This document shows positions 1 through 7,022 of a stretch of 27,867 bases of DNA, piece by piece. The stretch is from NCBI GenBank assembly GCA_964429695.1, contig CAYSCS010000083.1:1-27867 (forward strand), written 5' to 3'. Made by a program: the position numbers and the translations under genes. The DNA comes from CAYSCS01 sp964429695 (lineage in GTDB: Bacteria; Acidobacteriota; Aminicenantia; Aminicenantales; Aminicenantaceae). A model generated the notes under the pieces. That model saw only the letters and a list, made by a program, of their open reading frames with translations. It was not told the DNA's origin and made no database searches. The first letter of the stretch is position 1, and each line of letters opens with the position of its first letter.

Positions 1-508
1 ATTCTTACGAGAACAGAAGGGTTGACTGATGTTCGGAAGCTCCTTCCATTAAAACAAGGATTGAAACTTGCTATGATGATGAAGCCTATTTCACAGAGGT
101 TTGTTCGGAAGCTCCTTCCATTAAAACAAGGATTGAAACACCAGAGGGGCTACTTACTAATCCTGACGTTCAAAAGTTCGGAAGCTCCTTCCATTAAAAC
201 AAGGATTGAAACTTCTGAATTTTGATATTTTCTTTGATGAGGTGTTCGGTTCGGAAGCTCCTTCCATTAAAACAAGGATTGAAACTTGCTTGATGATTAT
301 CCCTCGTTCGACATCGAATATAGTTCGGAAGCTCCTTCCATTAAAACAAGGATTGAAACGTTGCTACTACAAAAATAAGCAAAGACCATTCTTCTTGTTC
401 GGAAGCTCCTTCCATTAAAATAAGGATTGAAACATTCAAAAATTTGAATCCCAGCTTGCGATTTCAGATTATGTTCAGAAGCTCCCTCCCTTAAAAAGGA
501 TAGGTAAC
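1..508 (+). CRISPR. CRISPR array, distal (trailer) end, truncated by the window edge
   Basis: Six intact 37-bp repeats, beginning GTTCGGAAGCTCCTTCC and ending AAGGATTGAAAC, lie at 31-67, 103-139, 176-212, 249-285, 323-359 and 397-433; the sixth has one C-to-T change. A seventh, decayed copy with several substitutions and a net 1-bp deletion lies at 473-508. Spacers are 35, 36, 36, 37, 37 and 39 bp and all different; bases 1-30 are part of another spacer. The repeat ends in ATTGAAAC, the 8-nt 5' handle typical of crRNAs of type I-A/I-B and some type III systems, so transcription should run on the plus strand. The decayed repeat at the right end agrees: decay is normal at the end far from the leader. 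Leader and cas genes must lie outside the window on the left or elsewhere. Confidence 0.97.
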
Positions 509-531
509 ATGATGATGTGATGCACCTCTTC

Positions 532-554
532 CGGGAGTCTGTGATAGACTCCCG
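532..554. repeat. Perfect 9-bp inverted repeat (hairpin) between CRISPR array and IS110 remnant
   Basis: CGGGAGTCT at 532-540 and AGACTCCCG at 546-554 are exact reverse complements around a 5-nt loop GTGAT. It lies 24 bp after the decayed last repeat and 30 bp before the GTG start of the transposase remnant. No T-run follows on either strand, so it is not a canonical intrinsic terminator. It may belong to the non-coding left end of the IS110 element, where elements of this group encode their bridge RNA, or it may mark the end of the CRISPR transcript. Which of these applies cannot be told from sequence alone. Confidence 0.6.
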
Positions 555-584
555 ATTGAGAAATTCTTTCAAGGAGGTGACATC

Positions 585-1479
585 GTGACTTATGCCTGTA
601 TTGACCATCATCGTCAATACTCGCACATCGCATTGTTGGATGAGAAAGGGGAGGTAATGAGGTAAGGGAGAGTGGTCAATCTCCGGCGAGAGCTGGAGAG
701 ATCCATCCAAGGGACAAAGGATATCAAGGCAGTGATAGAGGTGGTAAGGTCGAGTTAGACGATGGTCGATGTTTTGGCTGATCTTGGCATTGAGATGACC
801 GTGGCCCATCCGAAGGAAGTGAGAGCCAAGATAAAGACAGAAGAGCGGGATTCCTGGAAGATGGCCAATCTACTGCGGACAGGGTATATTCCTGAGGTCC
901 AGAAGCGATGGGGGGAGAATCGCTCTTGACAGCGAGTGTTGCGTCAGCGGGCCTTTTACGTAGGGAAGGAGACATCGGTGAAGAACGGGCTGCGAGCGCT
1001 TTTGGCGCAACAGGGGGAAGAGAGCCGTTCAGAAGTGGAGCGGATGCCCAAGACAAACGCTTTGGTCAAGGAGTTTCATGAGAAGATGCCCACGGCCCGA
1101 CTGATGCATACGGTTCCTGAATTTGGGGTATTTTTAGCGGTGTTGGTAGCGGAGGAGATCAAGGACATCGGACGGTTTGAGGAGGTAGGGAAATTCCACG
1201 CCTATGCTGGGCTGATTCCCTCGACTCATAGCTCAGGCGAGATGAGCTGCATGGCGAGTTCATCAAGGAAGGGAATCGCTGGTTGCGTTGGGGGCGCTGG
1301 AGGCGATCTGGCCGGGGCTCCGAGTTGATTTTGATCTTCGCTGCTATTATGATTAGATGAAAAGAAGAAAAGGAACTAACCCGGAAAAAGTTGCCACAGC
1401 GAGAAGGTTATTGACCATCCTCTACCGGATGCTCAAAGAGAATCATCCATTCATTCCTTATAAAAGATCATGGAAATGA
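585..1479 (+). pseudogene. IS110-family transposase, decayed
   Basis: Read in one frame from GTG 585, with a perfect AAGGAGGTGA ribosome binding site at 571-580, the translation follows an IS110-family transposase. The N-terminal part carries the VTYACIDHH start of the DEDD nuclease domain. The C-terminal part has the helix-hairpin-helix type block of the IS116/IS110/IS902 domain (VPEFGVFLAVLVAEEI, then FHAYAGLIPSTHSSGE). Three different in-frame stops interrupt it: TAA 663-665, TAG 756-758 and TGA 927-929. Around 1270-1290 the frame shifts; the expected tail (NRWLRW, then ALEAIWPGLR, then KRRKGTNPEKVATARRLL) continues in another frame, through one more stop, to TGA 1477-1479. The element is therefore dead. 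IS110 elements lack terminal inverted repeats, so the element ends cannot be placed. It abuts the trailer end of the CRISPR array. Confidence 0.92.
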
Positions 1480-1697
1480 TACAAATCAGCGGCCTTTGGC
1501 AAATTCCTAACGGGACATGAGGGTCGCGTTCTTGGAATAGGTTAGGGGACCGAGACCTGATGTTAGCGTTGGGGTGAACTTAACGGTTTCGTTAAGAATA
1601 CGGAGAGAAGGTGGTTAAAAGACCTAAAGAGAAGAAAGATGAAGAAAGGAGAAGAAAAGAAAAATAGTCTTTGCATCACATCATCAAAGAAGAAGGA
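1480..1697. other. Gene-free stretch with a purine-rich tract
   Basis: No credible gene. Probably holds the right end of the IS110 remnant. From about 1600 to 1667 the plus strand is almost all A and G (repeated GAAGAAA-like units), a low-complexity tract that produces long but meaningless lysine/glutamate-rich frames. The minus-strand frame of the YjbQ remnant runs on through this tract without homology. Confidence 0.5.
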
Positions 1698-1922
1698 AAT
1701 TTGAGAGGGAATTATTCTTTCCATCGCTTCTGAAAAATCTCTCACTAAGCCCGGTTCATATTCGATGGTTGTCAATCCTGCGGTTGAACCAGGGATGAAA
1801 ATGGTGAGAATACCATTTTTTAGTCCACAGCGCGCAAGACTTCTTGAAACTTCTCTAGTGATGTCTTTTATGTCATTGAAACCTCTTGTTGAAAAACCAA
1901 GAGAATCGCTCACGACTTTCAT
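1698..1922 (-). pseudogene. yjbQ: YjbQ/UPF0047-family protein, 5' part only
   Basis: The frame opens at ATG 1920-1922 behind an AAAGGAG site. Its first ~75 residues match the N-terminal half of the YjbQ (UPF0047) family: DIKDITREVSRSL, then the block ILTIFIPGSTAGLTTIEYEP and the VRDFSEAMERIIPS helix. The second half of the family (the NxHxH block and the GTWQ motif near the end) is missing. After residue ~75 the frame turns into phenylalanine-rich non-homologous sequence from a purine-rich tract and stops at 1563. The family normally has about 130-140 residues and has been linked to weak thiamine-phosphate synthase activity in E. coli. The gene is broken toward the IS110 remnant, so insertion and deletion around that element is a likely cause. 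Confidence 0.8.
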
Positions 1923-2155
1923 CTCACTTACTCCTTTAAAATTAATCTCTATCTCTTGATTGATTCTCGCTCAGGTGATTATAAGCTAGTAAAGAATTAA
2001 GTTAATAGCCAGCCTCTTGGTTAAAGCATGAAGGCTCTCTCTTTAAGTGTTTTGCTTAATCTTTATCCTGCAAAATAAAATAATCTCTTATTTCCTTTCC
2101 TTTTTCCAATTTTCGAAGTTCACACTTTAACCACTAAGAAGGAGCTTCTCTAAAA

Positions 2156-3190
2156 TCAGAAAACTGGCATGGGACGGGGGAAAAAGAGTTTTTCATAAAG
2201 ACCGAGGGCATAGCGGTCTGTCATCCCGGCTATGAAATCCCCCACTCTCTTTTCTAGAGAATCACCTTTGGGATAGGGCTTCACATAATCTTCAGGTGCC
2301 TTGAGGATATATTCGTATAAGTCACAGATAATTTTCTCTGTTTTCTCGAGTTCAATGCGAGACTCCCGGCTGAAATAAACCCTCTCATACAGGAACTCAC
2401 GAAGTCCCTCAAGAGCCTCAAAAACCTCTTTACTCATGGATATTCTTTCCATTCCTAGTTTAAGGCTCTCTCGAATCACGTCTTCGACCATCCTATCAAT
2501 CCTTGAAGCGTGCCATTTACCCAGAGTCTTTATTAAGTGAGAGGGAATTTCTTCTTCTCTGATTATTTTTGCTCTGGTTGCATCATCAAGATCATGGTTG
2601 ACATAGGCAATAATGTCAGAGACTCTAACAACCTGCCCTTCAAGAGTTGAAGGCATTTCCTCTGTTCTTGTTTCAAAAATTTTTCCCATTCCTTTGGAAT
2701 GCTTCAAAATTCCATCTCTCACTTCATAGGTAAGATTCAATCCTTTTCCCTCATACTCAAGCTTCTCTACGACCCGGAGACTCTGTTCATAATGGCTGAA
2801 ACCTCCAGGAAGAAGGCGGGCAAGTGTCTCCTCACCTGCATGACCGAAAGGAGTATGTCCTAAATCATGACCAAGGGCAATGGCTTCAGTGAGGTCCTCA
2901 TTCAGCCTCAATGCCTTGGCGATGGTTCGGGCTATCTGAGATACCTCAAGGGTATGAGTGAGTCTTGTCCTGTAGTGGTCGCCGTAGGGTGCCAGGAAAA
3001 CCTGGGTCTTGTGCTTTAGCCTGCGAAAAGATTTTGAATGGATGATACGGTCTCGGTCTCTCTGAAATGATGTCCTGAAGGCATGGGGAGCCTCTGGCCG
3101 TTCCCTTCCTCTCGTCAACGAACTGAGACAGGCTTTCTCTGAGAGGGTTTCCCTCTCAATTGCTTCAAGTCTCTCTCTAATAGTCTCCAT
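2156..3190 (-). CDS. dgt: dGTPase-like HD-domain triphosphohydrolase
   Basis: Predicted deoxyguanosinetriphosphate triphosphohydrolase-like protein of 344 residues, which hydrolyses dNTPs to nucleoside and triphosphate and acts in nucleotide-pool control. Numbered from the alternative TTG start (six residues earlier), the HD metal site is plain: His85 in RLTHTLEVSQIARTI, His114-Asp115 in ALGHDLGHTPFGH, and Asp198 in RVSDIIAYVNHD. The upstream block FQRDRDRIIHSKSFRRLKHK is also typical. The family start (M-x-IRE-x-LE) matches ATG 3188-3190, which I chose although its ribosome binding site is weak; TTG 3206-3208 is the only other in-frame start before a stop codon. It is the last gene of the minus-strand run, 74 bp after the DUF35 gene, and has no obvious functional link to the CoA enzymes. 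Confidence 0.93.
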   Translation of the reverse strand: METIRERLEAIERETLSEKACLSSLTRGRERPEAPHAFRTSFQRDRDRIIHSKSFRRLKHKTQVFLAPYGDHYRTRLTHTLEVSQIARTIAKALRLNEDLTEAIALGHDLGHTPFGHAGEETLARLLPGGFSHYEQSLRVVEKLEYEGKGLNLTYEVRDGILKHSKGMGKIFETRTEEMPSTLEGQVVRVSDIIAYVNHDLDDATRAKIIREEEIPSHLIKTLGKWHASRIDRMVEDVIRESLKLGMERISMSKEVFEALEGLREFLYERVYFSRESRIELEKTEKIICDLYEYILKAPEDYVKPYPKGDSLEKRVGDFIAGMTDRYALGLYEKLFFPRPMPVF

Positions 3191-3264
3191 TAAAAACTCA
3201 AGTGCCAAATTTCAGTCTTCAGGGATTTTAGGTTTTCTAATTCCTCCTTGTTCACCCTTTTTCT

Positions 3265-3699
3265 TCAGGGCTTCACAAAAACATAATTCAGATTTCCGTT
3301 GGGGAGTTTATTGGGAACTGTCTTCAATTCCATCCCTATTTTTATTTCTTCCCAAGGAATATCATTTGAGATTCTTCCAAAAACCTTGAATTCTCCGTAA
3401 TCCACAACCGCAATCACATAGGGAAGGTCGCCTTCAAAACCAGATGGTGCATACTTCAACCTGCTGAATGCTTCAAGTCTTCCCGCCTCGCTTACCTCAA
3501 ACCATTCCATGTTGCTCGCCAGACATCTGTAACAGTCTGCGCGGGGAGGGAAGAAACGCTTGCCGCAATCGCAACACCTTGTCCCCATAACTTTTCCCTG
3601 TTCCAGATAGTCTATGAAGTCATTAACCTTGGTCACAGAGGTAAAACTAACTGTTCCAAATTTCTTGAAACGGTCGTCTATCTCTTGTTTACTGCTCAT
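3265..3699 (-). CDS. Zn-ribbon/OB-fold (DUF35) partner of the thiolase
   Basis: A 144-residue DUF35 protein. A rubredoxin-like zinc ribbon sits at residues 42-59 (Cys42-x2-Cys45 and Cys56-x2-Cys59, in RCCDCGKRFFPPRADCYRCL), followed by an OB-fold from about 65 to 143. DUF35 proteins form complexes with thiolase-superfamily enzymes; in archaeal acetoacetyl-CoA thiolase/HMG-CoA synthase complexes they bridge the two and form part of the CoA site. Here it starts 4 bp after the stop of the thiolase gene, with its ribosome binding site GGGAGGT inside the end of the thiolase gene, so the two are almost certainly co-translated and form one complex. It is not an enzyme by itself. Confidence 0.9.
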   Translation of the reverse strand: MSSKQEIDDRFKKFGTVSFTSVTKVNDFIDYLEQGKVMGTRCCDCGKRFFPPRADCYRCLASNMEWFEVSEAGRLEAFSRLKYAPSGFEGDLPYVIAVVDYGEFKVFGRISNDIPWEEIKIGMELKTVPNKLPNGNLNYVFVKP

Positions 3700-3703
3700 T
3701 TTC

Positions 3704-4870
3704 TTACCTCCCGAGGATGGTTACAACTCCATAAAGACCAACACCTCCGATATTATGGACGAGTCCTATCTCGGGGCTCTTGACCTGCATCTCTCCTGCC
3801 TCCTCTCTTAACTCAAGCACAATAGTCCGAATCTGCGAACCTCCTGTAGCACCTATGGGATGCCCCTTCGAGAGAAGACCTCCATCTACATTCACCGGAA
3901 TGCTTCCTTCCTTGTAGGTCTCCTTGCTCTTTAAAAGCTCCTTTCCTTCTCCTGGTTTGGCGAAACCAAGGTCCTCATAGGCCATTATCTCGGAGATCGT
4001 GAAGCAATCATGTACTTCTGCCACATCGATGTCTTCAGGGCCTACCCCAGCCATACGATAAGCCTTTTCTGCCGCCTCCCTGGCAACCGAAAGCCCCGTG
4101 AAAGAATCCCTCCCCGACATATTCACTGAGGCTGAAGCTGCGCCAAGACCCAGAATCCAGACAGGTTTCTTGGAGAGTGTCTTTGCTCGCCTTTCACTGG
4201 CGACGATGATGCAGGAGCTTCCATCTGCGTTAGCGCAACAATCGCCAACCCTCAGCGGACTTGCCACCTCTCCCGACATGAAGTGATTAGGGTCCTGGAA
4301 CATCTCAAGAGTGACAGGCTTTCTATAGAGGGCCTTCTCGTTTATCTGCCCATAAAGAGAGCTCTTTACTCTGACGAGGGCAAGGTCTTCGAGGGTCGTC
4401 CCGAACTTTTCCATGTGAGCCCTGGCAAACATGGCATAATATGCAGGCATCATCGTCCCGAAAGGGCTTTCCCACTGAATATCGGCACCGCGACCCATTC
4501 TTTCCTGGGATTCGGCTGAAGAAATTTCTGACATCTTCTGAAAACCGATGACAGCCACCACCTCATGCAGACCGGATTTGATGAGTGCATAGGCCATTCT
4601 TAAACCCATGCTTGTCGAAGAACAGAGGCTCTCAAGATAAAAAGTTGGCTGGGGAGTGAGGCCAAGATATTCTGCAAAAACTCCGGAAGGAGAACGTTGC
4701 TTGTCATATTCTGGAGCAGAGCAAACTATAGAGGCATCGATCTCTGTGGTTGATATCCCTGCGTCTTTCATCGCTTCTCTGAAGCCTTCAAAGGCAAGCT
4801 CCCTTATGGAGCCCGAATATCCGCGGACAAAAGCACTCTGGCCTACACCTATTATTCCCACTTTTCCCAT
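3704..4870 (-). CDS. Thiolase-superfamily enzyme (SCP2-thiolase type)
   Basis: A 388-residue thiolase-fold protein, probably cleaving a 3-oxoacyl-CoA with CoA. The nucleophile is Cys83 in SLCSSTSMG; histidines His288 (EVHDCF) and His337 (SKGHPIGATGG) complete the active site. The C-terminal CxGGG of degradative thiolases is replaced by HNIGG (372-376), as in SCP2-type/archaeal thiolases that need a DUF35 partner, encoded immediately downstream. I chose ATG 4868-4870 because AGGAGG lies 6 bp before it; a GTG at 4892-4894 and two internal ATGs give up to eight extra residues but are badly placed for that site. In context with BamA and the 3-hydroxyacyl-CoA dehydrogenase it could cleave 3-oxopimelyl-CoA to glutaryl-CoA and acetyl-CoA; the substrate is inferred. 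Confidence 0.9.
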   Translation of the reverse strand: MGKVGIIGVGQSAFVRGYSGSIRELAFEGFREAMKDAGISTTEIDASIVCSAPEYDKQRSPSGVFAEYLGLTPQPTFYLESLCSSTSMGLRMAYALIKSGLHEVVAVIGFQKMSEISSAESQERMGRGADIQWESPFGTMMPAYYAMFARAHMEKFGTTLEDLALVRVKSSLYGQINEKALYRKPVTLEMFQDPNHFMSGEVASPLRVGDCCANADGSSCIIVASERRAKTLSKKPVWILGLGAASASVNMSGRDSFTGLSVAREAAEKAYRMAGVGPEDIDVAEVHDCFTISEIMAYEDLGFAKPGEGKELLKSKETYKEGSIPVNVDGGLLSKGHPIGATGGSQIRTIVLELREEAGEMQVKSPEIGLVHNIGGVGLYGVVTILGR

Positions 4871-4906
4871 TTTCATCCTCCTCATGATTTTCACTTTTCC
4901 TGATGC

Positions 4907-5650
4907 TCAGATATACTGACCACCGTCCACCTTTATGATTTCTCCCGTGATGTGACGTGCCTTTTCTGTACACAGAAAAGTCACTAAGTAAGCAACATCT
5001 TCTGGCTTCCCAAGCTCATCGAAGACAGTTTCAGCCTTTGACCTCTGCTTGAAATCTTCAGGCATGGACTTAATCATTTCCGTCTCAATGAGCCCTGGTG
5101 CCACTGCGTTTACATTAACCCTGTATTTTCCAAGCTCCTTAGCCACGGTCTTCGTCAAGGCTATTACCCCACCTTTTGCTGCCGTGTAATTTGCCTGGCC
5201 GAACCTACCCCTCATTCCATTTATAGAAGTTACATTCACAATCTTACCCGAACCTTGTTCTTTAAAAATCGGGGCGACTCCTCTTATAAAGTTGAATGTT
5301 CCTTTGAGGTCAACGTTTATCACCGTATCCCATTGCTCCTCGCTCATCTTCCACACCACTCCATCCCAGTTCATGCCGGCATTGTTCACCAGAATATCGA
5401 TTCTTCCAAACTCTTCAACCACCTTTGCACAGAGTTCTTGAACTGCCTTAAAATCAGAAACATCAATCTTATAGGCCTTTGCCCGACGACCGAGTGACTC
5501 AATCTCTTTGACAATTTTCATCGCCTCTTCTTCGTGCTTACGGTAAGTTAAGGCAACATCAGCCCCATTTCGAGCGAGATCAAGAGAGATTGCTGTACCG
5601 ATTCCCTGACTTCCTCCTGTGACAAGGGCTACCTTCCCTTCTAAGTCCAT
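4907..5650 (-). CDS. Short-chain dehydrogenase/reductase, FabG/PhaB-like
   Basis: A 247-residue classical SDR with the Rossmann motif TGGSQGIG (11-18), NNAG (89-92), catalytic Ser142, Tyr155 and Lys159 (YTAAK), and the C-terminal ITGEIIKVDGGQYI. It resembles 3-oxoacyl-ACP reductase and acetoacetyl-CoA reductase. The cofactor-choosing loop after beta2 reads TYRKHEEE, with the basic residues usual for NADP(H). The start is fixed by AAAGGAGGAG just upstream. It sits between the 3-hydroxyacyl-CoA dehydrogenase (142 bp gap) and the thiolase (36 bp gap). It may oxidise a ring or chain hydroxyacyl-CoA in the same pathway, possibly standing in for the 6-hydroxycyclohex-1-ene-1-carbonyl-CoA dehydrogenase that benzoate operons encode as an alcohol dehydrogenase; that is inference. 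A house-keeping FabG role is possible but unlikely here. Confidence 0.9.
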   Translation of the reverse strand: MDLEGKVALVTGGSQGIGTAISLDLARNGADVALTYRKHEEEAMKIVKEIESLGRRAKAYKIDVSDFKAVQELCAKVVEEFGRIDILVNNAGMNWDGVVWKMSEEQWDTVINVDLKGTFNFIRGVAPIFKEQGSGKIVNVTSINGMRGRFGQANYTAAKGGVIALTKTVAKELGKYRVNVNAVAPGLIETEMIKSMPEDFKQRSKAETVFDELGKPEDVAYLVTFLCTEKARHITGEIIKVDGGQYI

Positions 5651-5792
5651 TTTCTCCTCCTTTAAATCCTTTAAAATTTAGACTTGTTTAGGAAAAAATT
5701 CTAAATCAGAAAGAAATATTTTCTTTGCCTCTCCAATGATAGACCCCAGCCCTCTTTTCTTTTTGTTTTTCCCTCCTCATCCTTGGGACCTT

Positions 5793-7022
5793 TTAAATGG
5801 GCCAGGGCTCATTTTTCTGCACCTGAGCAATAAGGATTTCAGGAATGGGAAAGTTTATCTCCCTCCTGTGGGAAAGTTCCATCCTCTCGGTTACAATCTC
5901 CATTGCCTTTCTGATTCCCATCCTGTTCATAAGGCTAAATGGGCCCTCTTTAAAGGAGAGAGCTAACTGGCATAATCTATCGACATCCCTCATCCTAGCC
6001 ACTCCGGCGTTTACCACTTCACAGGCAGTCATGAAGGAAACCGCAAGAAATCTCTGCTTAAGTATTTCGACAAGCATGAAGTCCTCGGACTTTCTTCCCT
6101 CAACTTCCTCGCTCAACCAAAAAAGCTTTGACTCATCTTGGCTTTTCTCATACTCCACAAGTTTTCTCCTGCAACTTTGCGAAGGAGTGAAGAAATTTTC
6201 ATAAGTCTTGAAGATCTGGTCAGAGGGATTTGAAGAACCTGAAAAAGAATTCATAGTAACCACACTGTGGAAGATTCCGCTTTTTTCCATCAGCCTTAGA
6301 AAACCGAAGGGCAATTCAAAAGCCTCCTTTCCGGCCTCTTCGATGCTCAATACATCAAAACCATCGTCAAGCATCCTTGTTGCCTCAAGCATGAGGGCCG
6401 AGCAGATTATCCACGTCGAACCTCCCCTCCGGAATTTCTGAAGACGAACTGGTTCCTTTCCTGCAAGCTTCAGGTAATCTTCACCTCTCTCAAGGTCCTC
6501 AAGAGAAACCTGAGAAGAGCCTGCATATTCCACGGCGCGACTCTCGTTTGCCGGGAAAAAGAAATGCATCCAGATTATGCCCTCTGACCTTTTTATTTCC
6601 CGAGTAAAGCTCTCTACATCAAGAGATGAAGTAGTCGAGCAAAGGATGACGCCCTCAGGACAGAGCCTTTGCAGCTCGCTGAAAATCATTTTTTTTGTCT
6701 CTTCGTCCTCCTCTGCAGATTCTATCACAAGCTTTAAATTCTTTCCCAAACACGCTTCCTCATAGCTTGAGGTCGTGAAGACCCTTTGCTTCGCTTCTGA
6801 AGCTTGAAAGGACTCAAGTATTCCTTTCTTTCTCAAAGACTCGAACCCTTCTTCAATCTTTTCCCTTGCCCTCTCCAGAGCCTCATCACTTATATCCACT
6901 AGACAGACATTCATCCCCTTTTGACTGAAAACCTGGGCTATTCCTGTTCCCATTCTCCCTGCCCCGATGATGGAGACTTCTATTTTTTCGGGGGAAATCG
7001 ATTTCATCTTCTCTACCTTCAT
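5793..7022 (-). CDS. 3-hydroxyacyl-CoA dehydrogenase, divergent active site
   Basis: A 409-residue protein of the 3-hydroxyacyl-CoA dehydrogenase family. An N-terminal NAD-binding domain carries GAGRMG (20-25) and the acid end of beta2 in LVDIS. Two C-terminal helical domains follow, with GFLRLMEKSG near 240 and GPFSLMNRMGIRKAMEI near 360, as in the FadB-type layout. The catalytic pair His153 (WMHFFFP) and Glu165 (AVEY) is present. Two asparagines nearly constant in the family are not: HFFNP reads HFFFP, and the GFIVNR segment reads GSTWIIC (201-207). Its ATG overlaps the bamA stop as ATGA, so the two are translationally coupled. Expected reaction beside BamA: 3-hydroxypimelyl-CoA to 3-oxopimelyl-CoA with NAD. 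The changed motifs leave room for an unusual substrate. Confidence 0.85.
   Translation of the reverse strand: MKVEKMKSISPEKIEVSIIGAGRMGTGIAQVFSQKGMNVCLVDISDEALERAREKIEEGFESLRKKGILESFQASEAKQRVFTTSSYEEACLGKNLKLVIESAEEDEETKKMIFSELQRLCPEGVILCSTTSSLDVESFTREIKRSEGIIWMHFFFPANESRAVEYAGSSQVSLEDLERGEDYLKLAGKEPVRLQKFRRGGSTWIICSALMLEATRMLDDGFDVLSIEEAGKEAFELPFGFLRLMEKSGIFHSVVTMNSFSGSSNPSDQIFKTYENFFTPSQSCRRKLVEYEKSQDESKLFWLSEEVEGRKSEDFMLVEILKQRFLAVSFMTACEVVNAGVARMRDVDRLCQLALSFKEGPFSLMNRMGIRKAMEIVTERMELSHRREINFPIPEILIAQVQKNEPWPI

Noticed and set aside
22..418. Two plus-strand open frames with repeated peptides (KLLPLKQGLK, SEAPSIKTRIET)
   Set aside because: They are translations of the CRISPR repeats; the periodicity is that of the array.
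724..1056. Minus-strand open frame of 110 codons
   Set aside because: Shadow of the IS110 transposase remnant on the opposite strand; no homology.
585..1479. Stop-codon recoding or programmed readthrough in the IS110 transposase
   Set aside because: TAA, TAG and TGA all occur together with a frameshift; decay is the simpler explanation, and neighbouring genes use all three stops normally.
3191..3264. AAGGAGGA and a 21-codon GTG frame between the DUF35 and dGTPase genes (minus strand)
   Set aside because: No start codon lies at the right distance from the AAGGAGG, and the GTG frame has no proper site; it is probably a leftover signal. It does leave the dGTPase start somewhat uncertain.
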